Counted from the stretch's first letter, positions 47,290 through 59,263 are shown. The stretch is DNA of 64,000 nucleotides from Acestrorhynchus altus (GCA_034509495.1 CM067507.1:16369950-16433949), one strand, 5' to 3'. The notes: generated from the letters alone by a model not told the origin. A program made the numbers and translations.

Positions 47290-48062
47290 TTTTGTTGCAC
47301 TTCACAGGCAATTATGTGCAATTTTCCAGTCTTCATAATTCATGATCAGAGTAACCTACAGACATAATACACATATTATAACAGACTACAAGACTTAGCC
47401 TATCTAACCCTCATCATCACTCTTTTCCAACTGAATTAAATCCCAGTTTAAATGCCAAGGAGCTATCCAGTGCTTGTTTACTGTTTGTCCACATGTACAA
47501 GCTCAACGTATATGCAGACTCTGACTGATCATTCAGAGTGTCATGTATCTGTCTCCTCCCTGTGGTCTGTCTTTGTTTTGTTTACATTCCCATGTGCTTT
47601 TGAGCACATGTCATGTCTCCTCCCATTCCCAGCTGTGTTCCATTTGTAACCCTGCCCCATCGTCATCATGTCCCAGCCATGTCCAGTGTGAATGTGTATA
47701 AGTCCCTTGTCTTTTGTTAGTCCTTGTGGGTCTTTGTGGCTATGTGGCTTTGTAACGTTGTGTTTTCTCGTCTTAGTGTTTATCTGTACCTTGTCAATAA
47801 ATACAACCCAGCGTGTACGTCTGCCCCTACCTCTGTGTCCGTGAGACGTTACACAGAGGGGCTTGGCGCTAATAATATCACTGACCCTGATATTGAAAAT
47901 GAGAAGGGAGGGGCTATTCACTCTCTTTTTTTGCTTACACAGTGTTCAAATTTCAGAATAAAAGTCTTGAGGAAAGATAATACTGATAAATACATAAATA
48001 GCAAAAACAATAAAGGTTTGTGCAACTGTCTCCTATAAATTATTTTCTAATTTTTTTTAGTG
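47290..48062 (-). mobile_element. TTAA-family repeat, copy 5, split by a solo LTR
   Basis: On the minus strand this copy runs from near 48060 ('ctgtctcctataaattattt' on plus) through 'gttcaaatttcagaataaaa' and 'ctcattttc', to 'aaatcccagtttaaatgcca' and 'ggttactctgatcatg'. The solo LTR at 47539-47853 lies between 'gatcattcagag' and 'ggcttggcgctaataatatc'. The uninterrupted version of that junction is present at 57724-57765, which proves the order of insertion. Confidence 0.8.
47539..47853 (+). mobile_element. Solo LTR, 315 bp, inside a TTAA-family copy
   Basis: It starts TGTCATG and ends CGTTACA. The flanking 5 bases are identical: 'cagag' at 47534-47538 and 47854-47858. Inside are 'cccagctgtgttccatttgt', 'gtgtataagtcccttgtctt' and an AATAAA signal near 47800. 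It is related to the LTR at 44451 and more compact, so the two probably represent subfamilies of the same Ty3/gypsy-type group. Open frames over it are artefacts. Confidence 0.9.
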
Positions 48063-49890
48063 GCACCTTTATATGTACTGTAAGAGTGTATGGCAAATGG
48101 ACCTCAAACTGGTTTCTGAAGTTTTCAGTTAGTACCTATGAGCTACCTGGGTTCACTGTCCATGTCTTAATGAATGTGTTCCAAGTGCAAAAGACTGAGA
48201 GATGCAGATCTGGATCCTTACTCAAGACATTTGCCACCTGTCATTTTTCTTATATAACATACACACTTTAATAATCATAGACTTTGGAGGAAGACATTTC
48301 ACACTGGTTATGATGTTAACCTGCTGGGAGGAACAAAGCCAATATACCTCTCCTTACCAGAAAGTGGAGTGGATAATTCAATTCCAGTTTAAAATAAAGC
48401 TGGAGATAGGCTATTCCTAAGTGGGAAGGGAATGAAACAGGTCAAGTATAGCCTCAAATCCATTTTCATCAGCTTGCTCAGTCATATGAAGGCTGCGGGG
48501 CCTAGCAGAAAAGAAGCATTACACATTACATCATTATCAATCTGCTGAATTCATGCAAAGGGTTAGCTACAGACCCTCGAGAAAGCTGAGTATGTAAGAG
48601 ATATTTCATTTATAGTCCACAAGACCCATCATTTGAAGAGTGAGATTTGGTAAACAATGGTTGAACGCTGTTCATTGTCTGCAGCCAGTTTTATAGAACT
48701 AAACAGAATTGTAATTAATTAGTAATTAATTATAGAGTTAAATAAAAATAGTTCTGTCGCTGAAATTGAATCTATAGCAAAACAGGAAGCATTACAGTGA
48801 TATGGCTAAAATTTTATACACTACTGAAACATCACCAAGATCAGCCTGTATAACGGAGACTCCACAATAAAAAAACATATTCTGTCCATTTCGACCTGCA
48901 GCCTGAGTGCAGGAAACAAACTCAATAAAAACAGCCTGGACCTGGCAGTGTGCATGTGTGGATAGTCTCACGGGGGGCATCTGTGAGAGTAGGGATCTGT
49001 GGAAAAGTAATTCAGTGCCACAGGGAAGTTGTGTTCCACTAGTACTGCTCTTCTCGCTGTAATGAGCCTCAGATTAAAGCAGCTCAAGCAGACATTTGAG
49101 AAAGGCCTTGCTGGCAAGGCCCGGACATTCCTCTGAGAAATGGCTCATTATTAAAACATATCGCCCAAAGCTGAAATAATTGAGAATAGAACAAGAGCAT
49201 CATGTTCAGCATTTTTTTTTCTGTTCTTTTCAGTTTTTCCTTTAAGGAAGCTAAATCAGATGTAGATGTTGTACAAATTGCAAGACTTGGCTTTATTTAT
49301 TGGGCATTTATGTTCTTAAAGTATCTTTAGGTTTCTGTGGTCATTTATATTACAAGCCTTTCCTCCTACAGTTCATACTTTGTACTCCACATGCTTTCTT
49401 GTGTAACTCGAGTTCCATTAAAATGCTAATCAAAAGCAGCAATAAATGCCATTTTCAGTGTGAAATGGCTACAAAAGTGGGGTGCCTTTTTTTGGTAGAA
49501 ATTTACCAACCAGTATCGTCTTTCCTTTGTGGGAATGAGGCTAGACTCCTAAGCTATATGGAACCATGAAAACTGAACCAAATTGCAAGAAAAAATATTT
49601 GAAATTGTGTCTATTGCTCTCCCCATAATATTGCTAAGATTTAGGGTTTGCATTTACCAGATTTGGACTGCAATAAGCACTGTGCACAATACCAATTCAT
49701 AAGCATGCATCCATCAATCTGCCAAAATATAAACATTAAAACTGACAGCTGAAATGAAGAACATTTGTTATATTGTTATTATGGCCCATATCAAGGGGTA
49801 AAGGAAACATATTAGGCAGCAAGTGATCAGTTTCTTCTTGAAGCTGTTAAGTTGGAAGCAAAAAATTGGGCAAGTGTAAGAAGTGATTTT
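48063..49890. other. Unannotated DNA
   Basis: I see no gene. 48590-49200 is evenly complex, with 'aaggccttgctggcaaggcc' forming a near-palindrome at about 49104. Possible conserved non-coding DNA, unproven. Confidence 0.3.
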
Positions 49891-49892
49891 AA

Positions 49893-50418
49893 GTGTCAGA
49901 TTGTGAGGGCTTGACAACAGGACAACAGGACATCTCCACAAATGCATTTCTTGTGGTCAATTCCAACCAAAAGCACTCCAAAGAAGGACAACAAATGAAC
50001 TGGCAACAAGTTCATGGGCACCCAAGGCTGACTTATGCACATGGAGAGAAGGCTAGACCCTATGGACAGGACTTGCTCTTGGCTTTGTGCCAGATACACT
50101 TACAAAGTGAGACAAAGACAAAAGTATTGGGATACCTGCACATTTGTAGTTTCTTCCAAAATCAAGAGTATTAATTACCAACTCTCCAACTCATCACAAA
50201 ATAATTGGATGGAGCACCATCATTTCAGAAAACACTTGCATTGCGCCACAACTCTGGGGGGCATGCAACTGCTGGGGGGCATTAATTATGGTGCCAACAC
50301 ATACTGTAGCACAGGACACCTTCAGAGGGACCATGCAGTCCATGCTTTGATCAAAGTTGTTCTGGTGACACAAGGGGACCTACACAATATTTGGCAGATG
50401 GTTTTAACGTTATGGTAG
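49893..50418 (+). mobile_element. Internally deleted Tc1 copy G with nested Tc1-like piece
   Basis: The left part (to about 50090) carries 'gacaacaggacaacaggaca', 'aaagaaggacaacaaatgaa' and 'caagttcatgggcacccaag', which encode the helix-turn-helix end of another Tc1 family ('KHSKEGQQMNWQQVHGHPRL'). The right part (50305-50418) resumes with 'caggacaccttcagagggac', 'aaggggacctacacaatatt' and the terminus 'ggcagatggttttaacgtta'. The catalytic core is missing. Between them, 50115-50300 holds a different element with the typical start 'aaaagtattgggatacctgc' and 'tggatggagcaccatcattt'. The frames across it do not form a gene. Confidence 0.78.
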
Positions 50419-50974
50419 ATCTGATGGATATGTACATGAGGATTAGCAAAATGAAGATGCAAAATTGTGTTTTTCCCTGTTAGTTCTTATGTATGCACAT
50501 GCCATTCAGGCTTTTGTTTCCCAAAGCTACCATCTCACTCCTAATGAAATGAGCACTCTTGTTGTTCTCCCTACTGATCAATAGCTTGAAGGTGATGTTT
50601 TCTCACGTGAGCAATTCACTGTCCTCCCATTGTTGTCACCTGGGGCTGAGTGAGTAAGAGCCTATAAGTCACTGTCATCAGGAGTAACTAGAGGAGAGGA
50701 GAAGTGCCACAGCTAAATACGCATGTCAGGCTAATGATTTCTCATCACTTAAAGTTCAAGATCCTCTGGCTGTTACCATAGATAAACTGCAGGTACGAGT
50801 GACTCATTATCTGTACCAGACTGGTATATTTAAAGACACCTAATGGTGGTAGGCCTTTCTACAAACATTAGTTGAGTTGTTTCTGTATAGTTTGTATGTA
50901 CATCCTTCTCCGAAATGCTCACTTTTTGTCTATACATGAGAGTTCAGTCGAACAAAAGTACTTTCAAATCATCA
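50419..50974. other. Unannotated DNA
   Basis: No gene or recognised repeat is visible in this stretch. Confidence 0.3.
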
Positions 50975-51212
50975 TTTGCTCCCTGAGATGTTGAGAAGAG
51001 ACAGCTGAAGTGGTTGTGGCATCTGGTTTACATGCCTCTTGGATGACTCTCTTGTAAGGTGGTCTCAACACTTCTGACCCAGGAAGGCCTTGGAATCCCC
51101 CTGGAAGAGCTGGAAAAGTTGGCCAGAGAGAAGGAGGTCTGGGCATCTTTGCTTAGGCTGCTGCCACTGCAACCTGGACCCTAGATAAGTGTCAGAGATG
51201 ATGGATGGATGA
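50975..51212 (+). mobile_element. RTE/Rex3-like LINE 3' end
   Basis: 'agctgaagtggttgtggcat', 'ggaatccccctggaagagct', 'gagaaggaggtctgggcatc' and 'cttaggctgctgccactgca' match the last part of the LINE at 25849. This copy keeps the true terminus, with 'gataagtgtcagagatgatg' followed by a short GATG tandem. It is heavily 5' truncated, and a middle piece is missing near 51075. Confidence 0.83.
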
Positions 51213-52887
51213 AACAAATGGAAATTCAGTTTAATGTGCATATAAGTTTTTCAAAATCAGATAAAATATGTGCATAAAATATCATATGTATTTTCATAAT
51301 TAAATATATTTAATATTTAAAGGTTATTGTGAACTCAAAAACAAATGAAATGTAATAACCTCTAAAAGGACTAAAGAGACTTCAACTGGTGCAAAAAGTA
51401 TGTTACACTATGGCATTACTCAAGGAAAAAATCATTTCCAACACCTTTATTTATTTATTATTTAATAATCTAGTTATTATCTTTTTACATTTATCAGACC
51501 AGGTCTCAAGCAGGCCAATACGGGTGCCTGTGTATGTATGTGTACAGCAGCATGGGGTGCAGTTCAGGGCCAGCATAGTTGGATTGGATGTTTAGGATCT
51601 TTATCTTTATATGTGTAAAAGACATCCTCTTTTCAATTTCAGCTTTCACTGTTCCTGTTAACTACCATTTCTTAATTACACTTCGAGCTGAAGAAATGGC
51701 AACCTGAAAATACGTTCCTACCTTATAGCCTACTTTGTGGGCCTCAACCATTTTCTGCATTTTCTGCTGCTTATAAGAACCCATGTCTGCTGTTTTGTGG
51801 GACAAGGTTAGAAAAGTCTGGATATTTATAAAGTTTCAAAATTTGCGTCACCTGGCCTTTCCTAAGGATGACTGTGAACAATCCATAATCCTAACAGGCT
51901 AATTTAGTTCTGAGGCCTTGGCCAAAGTTATCTGAGCACTTTCACAAGTACTTCTTTCCTTTTTCACTCTGAAAGTGTACAAAAAACAATACATTGATAT
52001 TGCATAAAATGTTCAAATGTTTCTCTTCTTCAAATTTATGCCTTTTGATCATTTCATGTTCAACAGGGGTGCAATTCCAACTCTTATTTGAATTCTGTCA
52101 CTATTGCTGTTAATTTTCACCAGACAGTTAAAAGTTTACATATTTTTTATTTTACATATTTTTTATTTTTTATTTTATATCATTTAGATCTTGGAACACA
52201 GCTGTCAGGATTTGATTGTATTCAGTAACATTTAGTAAGGTCCGGCAATGAATTTGATTACCTCTAAATCACAAATGCCATTCGATCAAAAAAAAAAAAA
52301 TACATGAACTTTCTAGTTGAATATGTTTCTGATTATGTTTAATTAAATACAGTGAAAAAAGAGGAAATGCTAGCATTTTTCCATTTTATCATGTTTACAG
52401 ACTCCCAAAGCCCCACCTTCAAATTCAGCCCTGGTGTGCAGCACCCACCTCAATATGCAACAATAGCTGATGTATTTATTGAACTTGCTACCTATTTGGC
52501 AGGGATTCTGTTGGGGTTTGAGGGGGTGATGGCAGTGACATTTCATACACCCCAGGCCATTGCCCAGACTGCATCTTTGCCCGGTGTAACCCGCTATTGT
52601 CTGCACCCCTTAGCTTGCACAGCATGATGTCCCCCACATTGTCTGCTGGCCTGCACATCAATATGAAGTAGAAACCATGCCATGACAATACAAACACATG
52701 ATGCACATGGGAAATACTTCATTTCTCCATTCCCTCTTTTTCTGGGGCGGACTGGTCAGGGAGTGTAATCTATATGTGCCTCTCCCCCATACTGGGAAAC
52801 CACCAGCTGTGCTTTGGGGGTGGTGGAGAGACAAAGAGAGAATGTATTGTATCTAAACTGAATAATATATCTGGACAGACGATGCGG

Positions 52888-52892
<5 letters not shown>
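51213..52892. other. Unannotated DNA
   Basis: I see no gene. 51720-51960 resembles part of a further Tc1-like family, but I could not confirm it. 52130-52180 is a 'ttacatattttttatt' duplication. A frame at 52352-52627 (91 codons) has no recognisable domain. Confidence 0.3.

Positions 52893-52952
<60 letters not shown>
52893..52952. repeat. (CT)n microsatellite
   Basis: About 26 CT units followed by CTAT units. Confidence 0.96.
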
Positions 52953-52953
<1 letters not shown>

Positions 52954-53624
52954 TTTTCCATCTTGGTTCATTGTACAGACCCGGCAAACAGCATGCAACA
53001 CACACTGATGCTTTTTCGGTTCAGCTAATGCCTTACCAGGACTATTATTTTGCAGTTGGTAATAGAGTATATAAATAAGTGTATGGGATGATAAAGGTAT
53101 CCCTGCACCCCCTCGATTAAATGAATGGGTTGCTGTGGATCTCAACAAATTGTAGAAGACTTCAAAATGTCAAATGAGAACACATTGTGCTGCATATAAG
53201 AAAAATGTGGCAAATTCACAAACACAATGCAGATTTAGATAACAAATGCAATTTCAAAAATGCTTCCAATCAGCTCACAACATAATGGATGTGCTTTCCA
53301 GAGGACAATGAACGGTGCTGGAATCCTGTCTGTGTCCGATATCATATTAGCACACTACATAGTAAGGAACACAATATGCACACATATTTGTCACAGAGAA
53401 ACGTAATGGAAAACACATTATATTCTCTAACTGTGATTACCATTTTTATCACTGTGCTTTATCACAGTGCTGCTCTGAAGTCAGTATATCTATGCTTTAA
53501 ATCTGGCTATGTGTATATGGTAAATATAAGTGATGTGTTTTGAAATGGCTTTATAGGCACTCAGATTACTATGCCTGCTGCAAAATGCAGCTCAGGACCA
53601 TCTTTTTCTGGTCTAAATTGGCCC
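52953..53624. other. Unannotated DNA
   Basis: No gene or recognised repeat is visible in this stretch. Confidence 0.3.
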
Positions 53625-53805
53625 AAGGTAGTTAAGATGGTTGAAAAGTGGTTATCTAGACAAGAACATACCAAATGATATATTATGGTATTTTTAATCA
53701 GCTCTTGACCAGCACAGTGTATGTTGCATTTGATTTTGGTCATGCTGGTTGACCAGCTTGGTCTTGCTGGTCATGCTGTCTATTTTGCTTGGTCAGGTTC
53801 ATTAA
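53625..53805. mobile_element. GACCAGC-type MITE, copy 2
   Basis: 'gttaagatggttgaaaagtg', 'cagctcttgaccagcacagt' and 'ggtcatgctggttgaccagc' followed by 'ttggtcttgctggtcatgct' repeat the motif set of 11851-12115 in a self-complementary arrangement. Confidence 0.6.
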
Positions 53806-54729
53806 GCACTAGGTATATTGACTCCAGCTAAACATGCATATAGGTTCACTGTGCTTGTATATAGGTTCACACCCCCCCCCTGCTTTTTACCCATCCACTC
53901 AGTGAAAGACACACATACACAATTCATACAGCACATGAGCACATGTGCCCTGTGAACCTTTCAGTGTCCACAGAAACATTTCCCAGTTGTGAGTTGATTT
54001 GCAGTGTTTCTGAAGTTGCATTTGTTTTCTGATCTTGCACACATTCCAGTTTTTTATAACCATAAATAGTTTACAGCACATTTGAAAAATGCACGTGTTG
54101 TCATTTGGTGCATGTGTTTCGTGATTTTGCAGTTTGTCTTTATTTTGCAGTGCATTTAACCACCATAGTTGTGGACTAGAAATATGATTCTAATTCTGTT
54201 GTACAACTACATCACACACTGTGAAATGTTAACTGTTTGTAAACTTCAAGAGGCCCAGCATTATTTGCATTTATAATATTACTATCAGTTGTTAAAATTG
54301 TTTGCTGTGCTGGTTGTGGGTTTGAAGAAAGTTATGTAATGGCTGGGAGCACTAAAAAGAAATCTGGTGCCACATCTTACTTACAACTCGAAATATAAAT
54401 ACAAATAATACATTCTTGTTTAATTTCTTGTTTAATACTGAGACCATCAGAGCCCTATTTGGGCCTTTTTCATTCAGTGTTTTTTATTCACATTTTCAAA
54501 ATTAGCAAAACCTTGGTGGATGGAGAAAAACATTAATGAATCTAAGGGGGTGACTACAACATGATCATAGTGAGAGAATTCACATCAAGTGCTTTCTTTA
54601 AGAGAACCTTGAAGAAACATGCATTTTAGTAGAAAGTGTGCTATCAGTGAGTGAGAATTGCCTCAGGCACTCATACACAACTGCTTCATTTGTTGTTTCA
54701 TGCATCCATGCACCAAACATCAGCTATCT
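53806..54729. other. Unannotated AT-rich DNA
   Basis: A short C9 run lies near 53872. I see no gene. Confidence 0.3.
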
Positions 54730-55290
54730 CTAGATTTGAGATTTTCCTTTTGACCTAAGATCGCAGTCTAATCCCGGAAATGTTTTCACTTACCAAATCT
54801 GTCCTCTGAGCCTCTCCTGTGTCCTCAATTCATGTACGGCGGTTTTACTGCGGGCTTCATAAATATATATTACCTTTGGCCCCCGAACTCATTCATTCCC
54901 CTCCCAAGATCCGACAAGTTTGCACCAACGAAACAGATGGGGAGGGACCACAAGTGACAAAGGGGACAAATTTCATTTCATCGTGAGCCGCGTTTTCAAT
55001 TTTTTCTGCCCTGGGCCACTCCTGCCTCTTGACCCTTAGGGAGTCGGTGGGGGTGTGTGGGGTGTCTGTCTTTAGCTGTGATGTGTAAGCTCCAAATTAC
55101 TCTATGTAAATTGTAGTCTGTGCTCCAAAAACAGAGTCCATTTGTCTCAGCACTGTGAGGGAAAAGGCTGGAGAAAAGGGCTGATTACCCGAAGAGACGT
55201 TGTGAAGAGGCGTTTCCCTGCGGGGATCATTTTGATTCAGTGTGGACAGATGTTTCAAATAAAACAAGAATACACTGAGCGTTAGATGGA
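54730..55290. other. CpG-rich block, candidate conserved regulatory element
   Basis: I count about 17 CpG dinucleotides here, while most flanking kilobases hold only a handful. There are no repeat motifs, microsatellites or long open frames. Stretches such as 'tacggcggttttactgcggg', 'ttcataaatatatattacct', 'tttcatcgtgagccgcgttt' and 'gaagaggcgtttccctgcgg' look unlike the surrounding sequence. In a gene-poor vertebrate interval this is the usual appearance of a deeply conserved non-coding element (enhancer), but without alignment it remains a proposal. A short CpG-rich promoter or exon is the alternative. Confidence 0.4.
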
Positions 55291-55719
55291 CAGTGTTTGG
55301 ATACTCATGCTAACAGTTGTTAAATGTGAGATAATTTGTTAAAGAGATATAGTGAAAAAAACAAATGTGCACTTTCCCGTTTATCCCAAATATTGTCAAG
55401 CAGACAACATATATGGTATGTAAACTTGGCATCTTTAGTTTTGCACTAGAGCTACTATGATCATGCAGATTACAAATAAAATCCTAAACTTCACCCATTT
55501 GCTTCATGTAAACATCTTGCCTAAATGATCACATCCTTGCCTTAAACCATGTTGAGTTGTTAAGTAACCTCAAACAGACTTGTTCATGTGGTTTCAGGCT
55601 CCAAATGACACCATGATGTTTGTAAAGCAGTTTAAACAGTTTTTTTTAGCTATACAACTTACTTTTAATAATTTGGTATAAAAATAAATTGTATCATTTC
55701 ATTTTTCAGCAAATGATTT

Positions 55720-55890
55720 ATCATTTAGATGGAGGGAAAAGACTGGGATGCAAAGTGTCTGTGGTCCCTCAGCGCACACACAGAACAATCATCATTATCC
55801 TCAGCGCTAACGCCATCTGGACCATATGAAGCAACAGCATGCAAATGATGTCATCCTGTCACAGAAAACAATAACATGGTGCTTTGTTTG
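55720..55890. promoter_or_regulatory. Possible enhancer with clustered factor sites
   Basis: Within 170 bases there are two 'gcgc' motifs, E-box-like 'catctg' and 'catatg', an octamer 'atgcaaat', and an overlapping CRE-like 'tgatgtcat'. Such a cluster in high-complexity non-repeat DNA is typical of conserved enhancers, but each motif is short and can occur by chance. Confidence 0.28.
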
Positions 55891-57435
55891 TTGCAAAGCA
55901 AAAACAAGACCAAGACACAACAATATCTTATTCTGGTATTAAAAAGAAAAATATTTCCAAGCTTAAAGCTGATGATGATTTTGCTGAATGTTGGTGTTCA
56001 TTCTAATGTTTGTTAGGGTTAATGGTTTAAGATAGTTTAGCTATGATTTGCAGGCTGGCAGGTCACTACCACACACAAACACACACACAGACCCAGACAC
56101 ACCCCAGCATGACAGTGTGCTGTATAATCAGACTTTTGTTTTTATTTCTCCTGCCCTCTCCCTGTTTCTGTTTAGATGTGAGGATAGAGGATGGCTAGCT
56201 AGAGGACAGCTCACCTAACGCAATGATTCCTCTAGGGATGACATTGTCAAAATATAGGTTGTTGCATGGAAAAATAAATTCAGATAAACCAATAAATTCA
56301 CGACAGCTCCTCAACACCTCTTTGTCCATAGAGGCTTGTATAGCCTATGTATAGCAAGTAAGGTGCTACCACAGGGACAAGCGTGGGTTTTTGGTGACTG
56401 CTCAGTCAATAAGAAATGCATTTCATGGGCTGTTTCAGAAGACAGTGAATAATTTCGGACTGTGATCATCTATGCTAGATTTAATGGGGTTCCTCCACAT
56501 CTCCCAGGTTTGTGATGCAGGAACAGTCCCTTTGGTACACATCTGGCCCTGATTTATTATTGCTGCTTTATGCCACCCCCAGAGTTTGAACTTCTATACT
56601 TAACACCACCACCATTAATGATGCTTCCTCAATCTCTGAAGATTCGATGATACACTTTACTGGACTCCACACAGCTGTCTAATTTTTACTTGTGTAATGT
56701 ATGTGGAGACTGTATGTGGAAACAAGTGGTGGTCAGGTTCATACACAGGTAGTAAATAATACTACATGGTACAATTCGTGCTTCAAGAGTCTCTGTGTTT
56801 GAAGCAAAACTGGAATTTACATAAATTAAAAGCAGAGATGTGGTTCATTATATGAATCTATTTTGCCAATGTTAGGCACCTGGCTGCTTGGTAGGTTATG
56901 TGCACATGCAGGATCATTCTTTGGGAAGACTATTTTGTTTGTTTATGTAATGAACTAATATTTTCTGTGGTGTTTTGAAATGGGTGAGGAAAAGTAAGAT
57001 CAGACATGCAAATAGTACTGATTTTGTCTGAAATTGTGGATCGTTGTTTAAAAGACTACATAAAAAAAAACATGAACAATGTTTTTAGAGGTTTTTGTTT
57101 TTCTGTCTACTGTCAAGACAGTAAATGACAATAAAATCAAATATAGTATCAAACATTGTGGTCAACATGCTAACAAATAGCACAGCATCTGTTTTATATG
57201 TTTAAGACATTTCCCAAAATTTTGTCTGGTGTGGAGCAGACAGTATGCTCATATTTTTGTACTGTATGGGTAAAGCATACATAGTCATTGATAGCAACAG
57301 TGTGCAGCTGACCAGTTTATAATTGTTTACAAAATTTGACCCACCTGATTCACCTGATAGCAATCTACAGAATCACTGTGCAGCAGACATTAAAAAGACA
57401 GTTTTAGACTGTGGTGATAAATACATACATGTTTC
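55891..57435. other. Unannotated DNA
   Basis: I see no gene. A short degenerate CA-rich stretch lies at 56075-56105. Confidence 0.3.
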
Positions 57436-57905
57436 TTAACAACCCAAGATCCACATTTTGGGGGCACTTACGTGCCAGTATTCTAAGATATCTCAGGATA
57501 AGCGTAACCTACAGGCATGAAACACATATAATAACAAACTACAACTAATAAATACATATCCAAACCATGGTGGTGTCATCACTGTGTGATGAATTATCAG
57601 CGAGTAATCAAGTTCATAAAACAGACCCAATATTGTTTCCAACTAAATAAATGCATAGGAGCCCTCCAATGCATGTTTAGTGTGTTGTCCATGTGTATAT
57701 GGATGACCTGCATGCAGATTCTAACTGATCAGTGAGAGTGGCAGGACTAATGATGTCACTGACCCAAATATTAGGTTATAGAGGAAAATGAGGAGGAAGA
57801 GATGGGCATGTGTGACTTTCTCCTATGAATACATTTCTTTTTGTGTAAATAAACATATGCCAGACCACAAAAACAACCCAAAAAAAATTAGCTTAGGGTT
57901 CTTAA
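57436..57905 (-). mobile_element. TTAA-family repeat, copy 6, both ends present, internally deleted
   Basis: On the minus strand it runs from 'ccttaagaaccctaagctaa' at the right end to 'ggatcttgggttgttaag' at the left end, and TTAA is found at both 57436-57439 and 57902-57905. The two ends are related inverted repeats around 'aaccc[t/a]aag'. The middle is deleted: the 'gggcatg' near the 'ctcattttc' block joins directly to 'tgtgactttctcctatgaat'. Confidence 0.78.
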
Positions 57906-57959
57906 GGTAAAAAAAGTGTATTTTGTACATAGTTAATGTAGCTTCCAAACCTTATATTT

Positions 57960-58092
57960 TTATTACTCTTTAATTCAACAAAACATTAGAAAAGTACTTA
58001 TAGGAGACAGTCACATTGTAATTTTCAGAAGATCCTATGGTACTCAATTTTGTCTTCATTTGACATGTAAATGTTAACAGAATATTTTATGT
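57960..58092 (+). mobile_element. TTAA-family repeat, copy 7 (fragment)
   Basis: 'cttataggagacagtcacat', 'cagaagatcctatggtactc' and 'cttcatttgacatgtaaatg' are the second family block. The head is missing, and the fragment ends where the hAT-like MITE begins. Confidence 0.7.
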
Positions 58093-58099
58093 TTGCACT

Positions 58100-58394
58100 A
58101 GAGCTGCATAATATTGGAGAAATGGCACTGCAATATTTTGTATATTTTGCATTGCATAATATAGTTTTTCTGTGATGTTCTTTGCAATATTATAAAATAT
58201 AGGAATTTCCACAGAAATCACAAGTATTGATAGTAATCATGCTAACATCCAAGAGGTAAAATAAATGCTAATGGACAGATTCTTGTAGATATGTCATGAA
58301 AAATGAGAAAAGTGGGAATATGACACCCTGCAATGTGACTACTGCACATGCATATTGTGATGACAATGCTGAAACAATATTTTGTGCATCCCTA
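58100..58394. mobile_element. hAT-like MITE, 295 bp, with direct repeat
   Basis: The ends 'agagctgcataatattgg' and 'caatattttgtgcatcccta' are inverted repeats. The element is flanked by 'gtttgcact' (58091-58099) and 'gtttgtact' (58395-58403), a 9-base direct repeat with one mismatch that fits the 8-bp target duplication of hAT elements. The interior is rich in 'gcaatatt' and encodes nothing. Confidence 0.75.
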
Positions 58395-58403
58395 GTTTGT
58401 ACT

Positions 58404-59263
58404 AGTGAAATGTAAACAGTAGATTGGATGGGTTACATTAAGCTGTTTCCAACATGTTTCCAGACCCTGATGTTTGTGTACTTGTTAAATTGACATAATA
58501 ATCAGATGAAAAAATCATATAAAATCTTAATCAATTTCATAACAGAATGAAGCAAAATGTTTATGTGATTATCATATTTTCCAAATAAGATTTTGAAATT
58601 TGTTGCTGCTGCTGAGGGTCACAGAGGCATTCTGAAGCATCTGTTGCTCTGCAGCAAGTTTCAAAGGAATGAGTGTTGCCAGCGAGGTTATGGGTCAGGC
58701 CTGGCAATTTGAGAATAAGCCAGTGAAAAAATGTTCAATCATGTGGCAAATGCCTTGATATCCAGCATAGTCCTTGCTGGTCCTACTATTCTCCTGCTGT
58801 GAAAAGTCATTCATTTGTCAGTGTTCTTTCTGACCTGATCTGTTCTGATGGCAGCATGTCCTTGCTAAAGGCCTTGCGTGCTGCACTATCAACTTCACTA
58901 ACCTGTCCATGATAAATGGAAAACATTTTGCTATTATTTATGTTTATAAAACATAAGCATTCCTAATAAGACCATAACACCTATATTGTCACTGTCCCGC
59001 AAAACCTTCTCCAAAATGGCAAATTTACAGGAGAAGGAAAAAACCTTAATTATGACCAGGGTAAAATGACTTAATTCCAAGTCATTTTTGAGTATTTCTG
59101 GTCCATTCATAATGAAATACATTTTTTCATTAGAATTTTTCTTACATCACAGCCAGAGCTCTTTATGCCATTTGTGTCCACAAGTATGACGCTTATGAGG
59201 TTTACTGGCAATTTTTTTTTTTATGATGATGATGGAATGTTTTCTACACAGCTGTCTGACATG

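Noticed and set aside
47541..47921. 126-codon minus-strand frame
   Set aside because: It covers the antisense of a solo LTR and its host repeat.
51720..51960. Possible part of another Tc1-like family
   Set aside because: The resemblance was from memory and too loose to support an entry.
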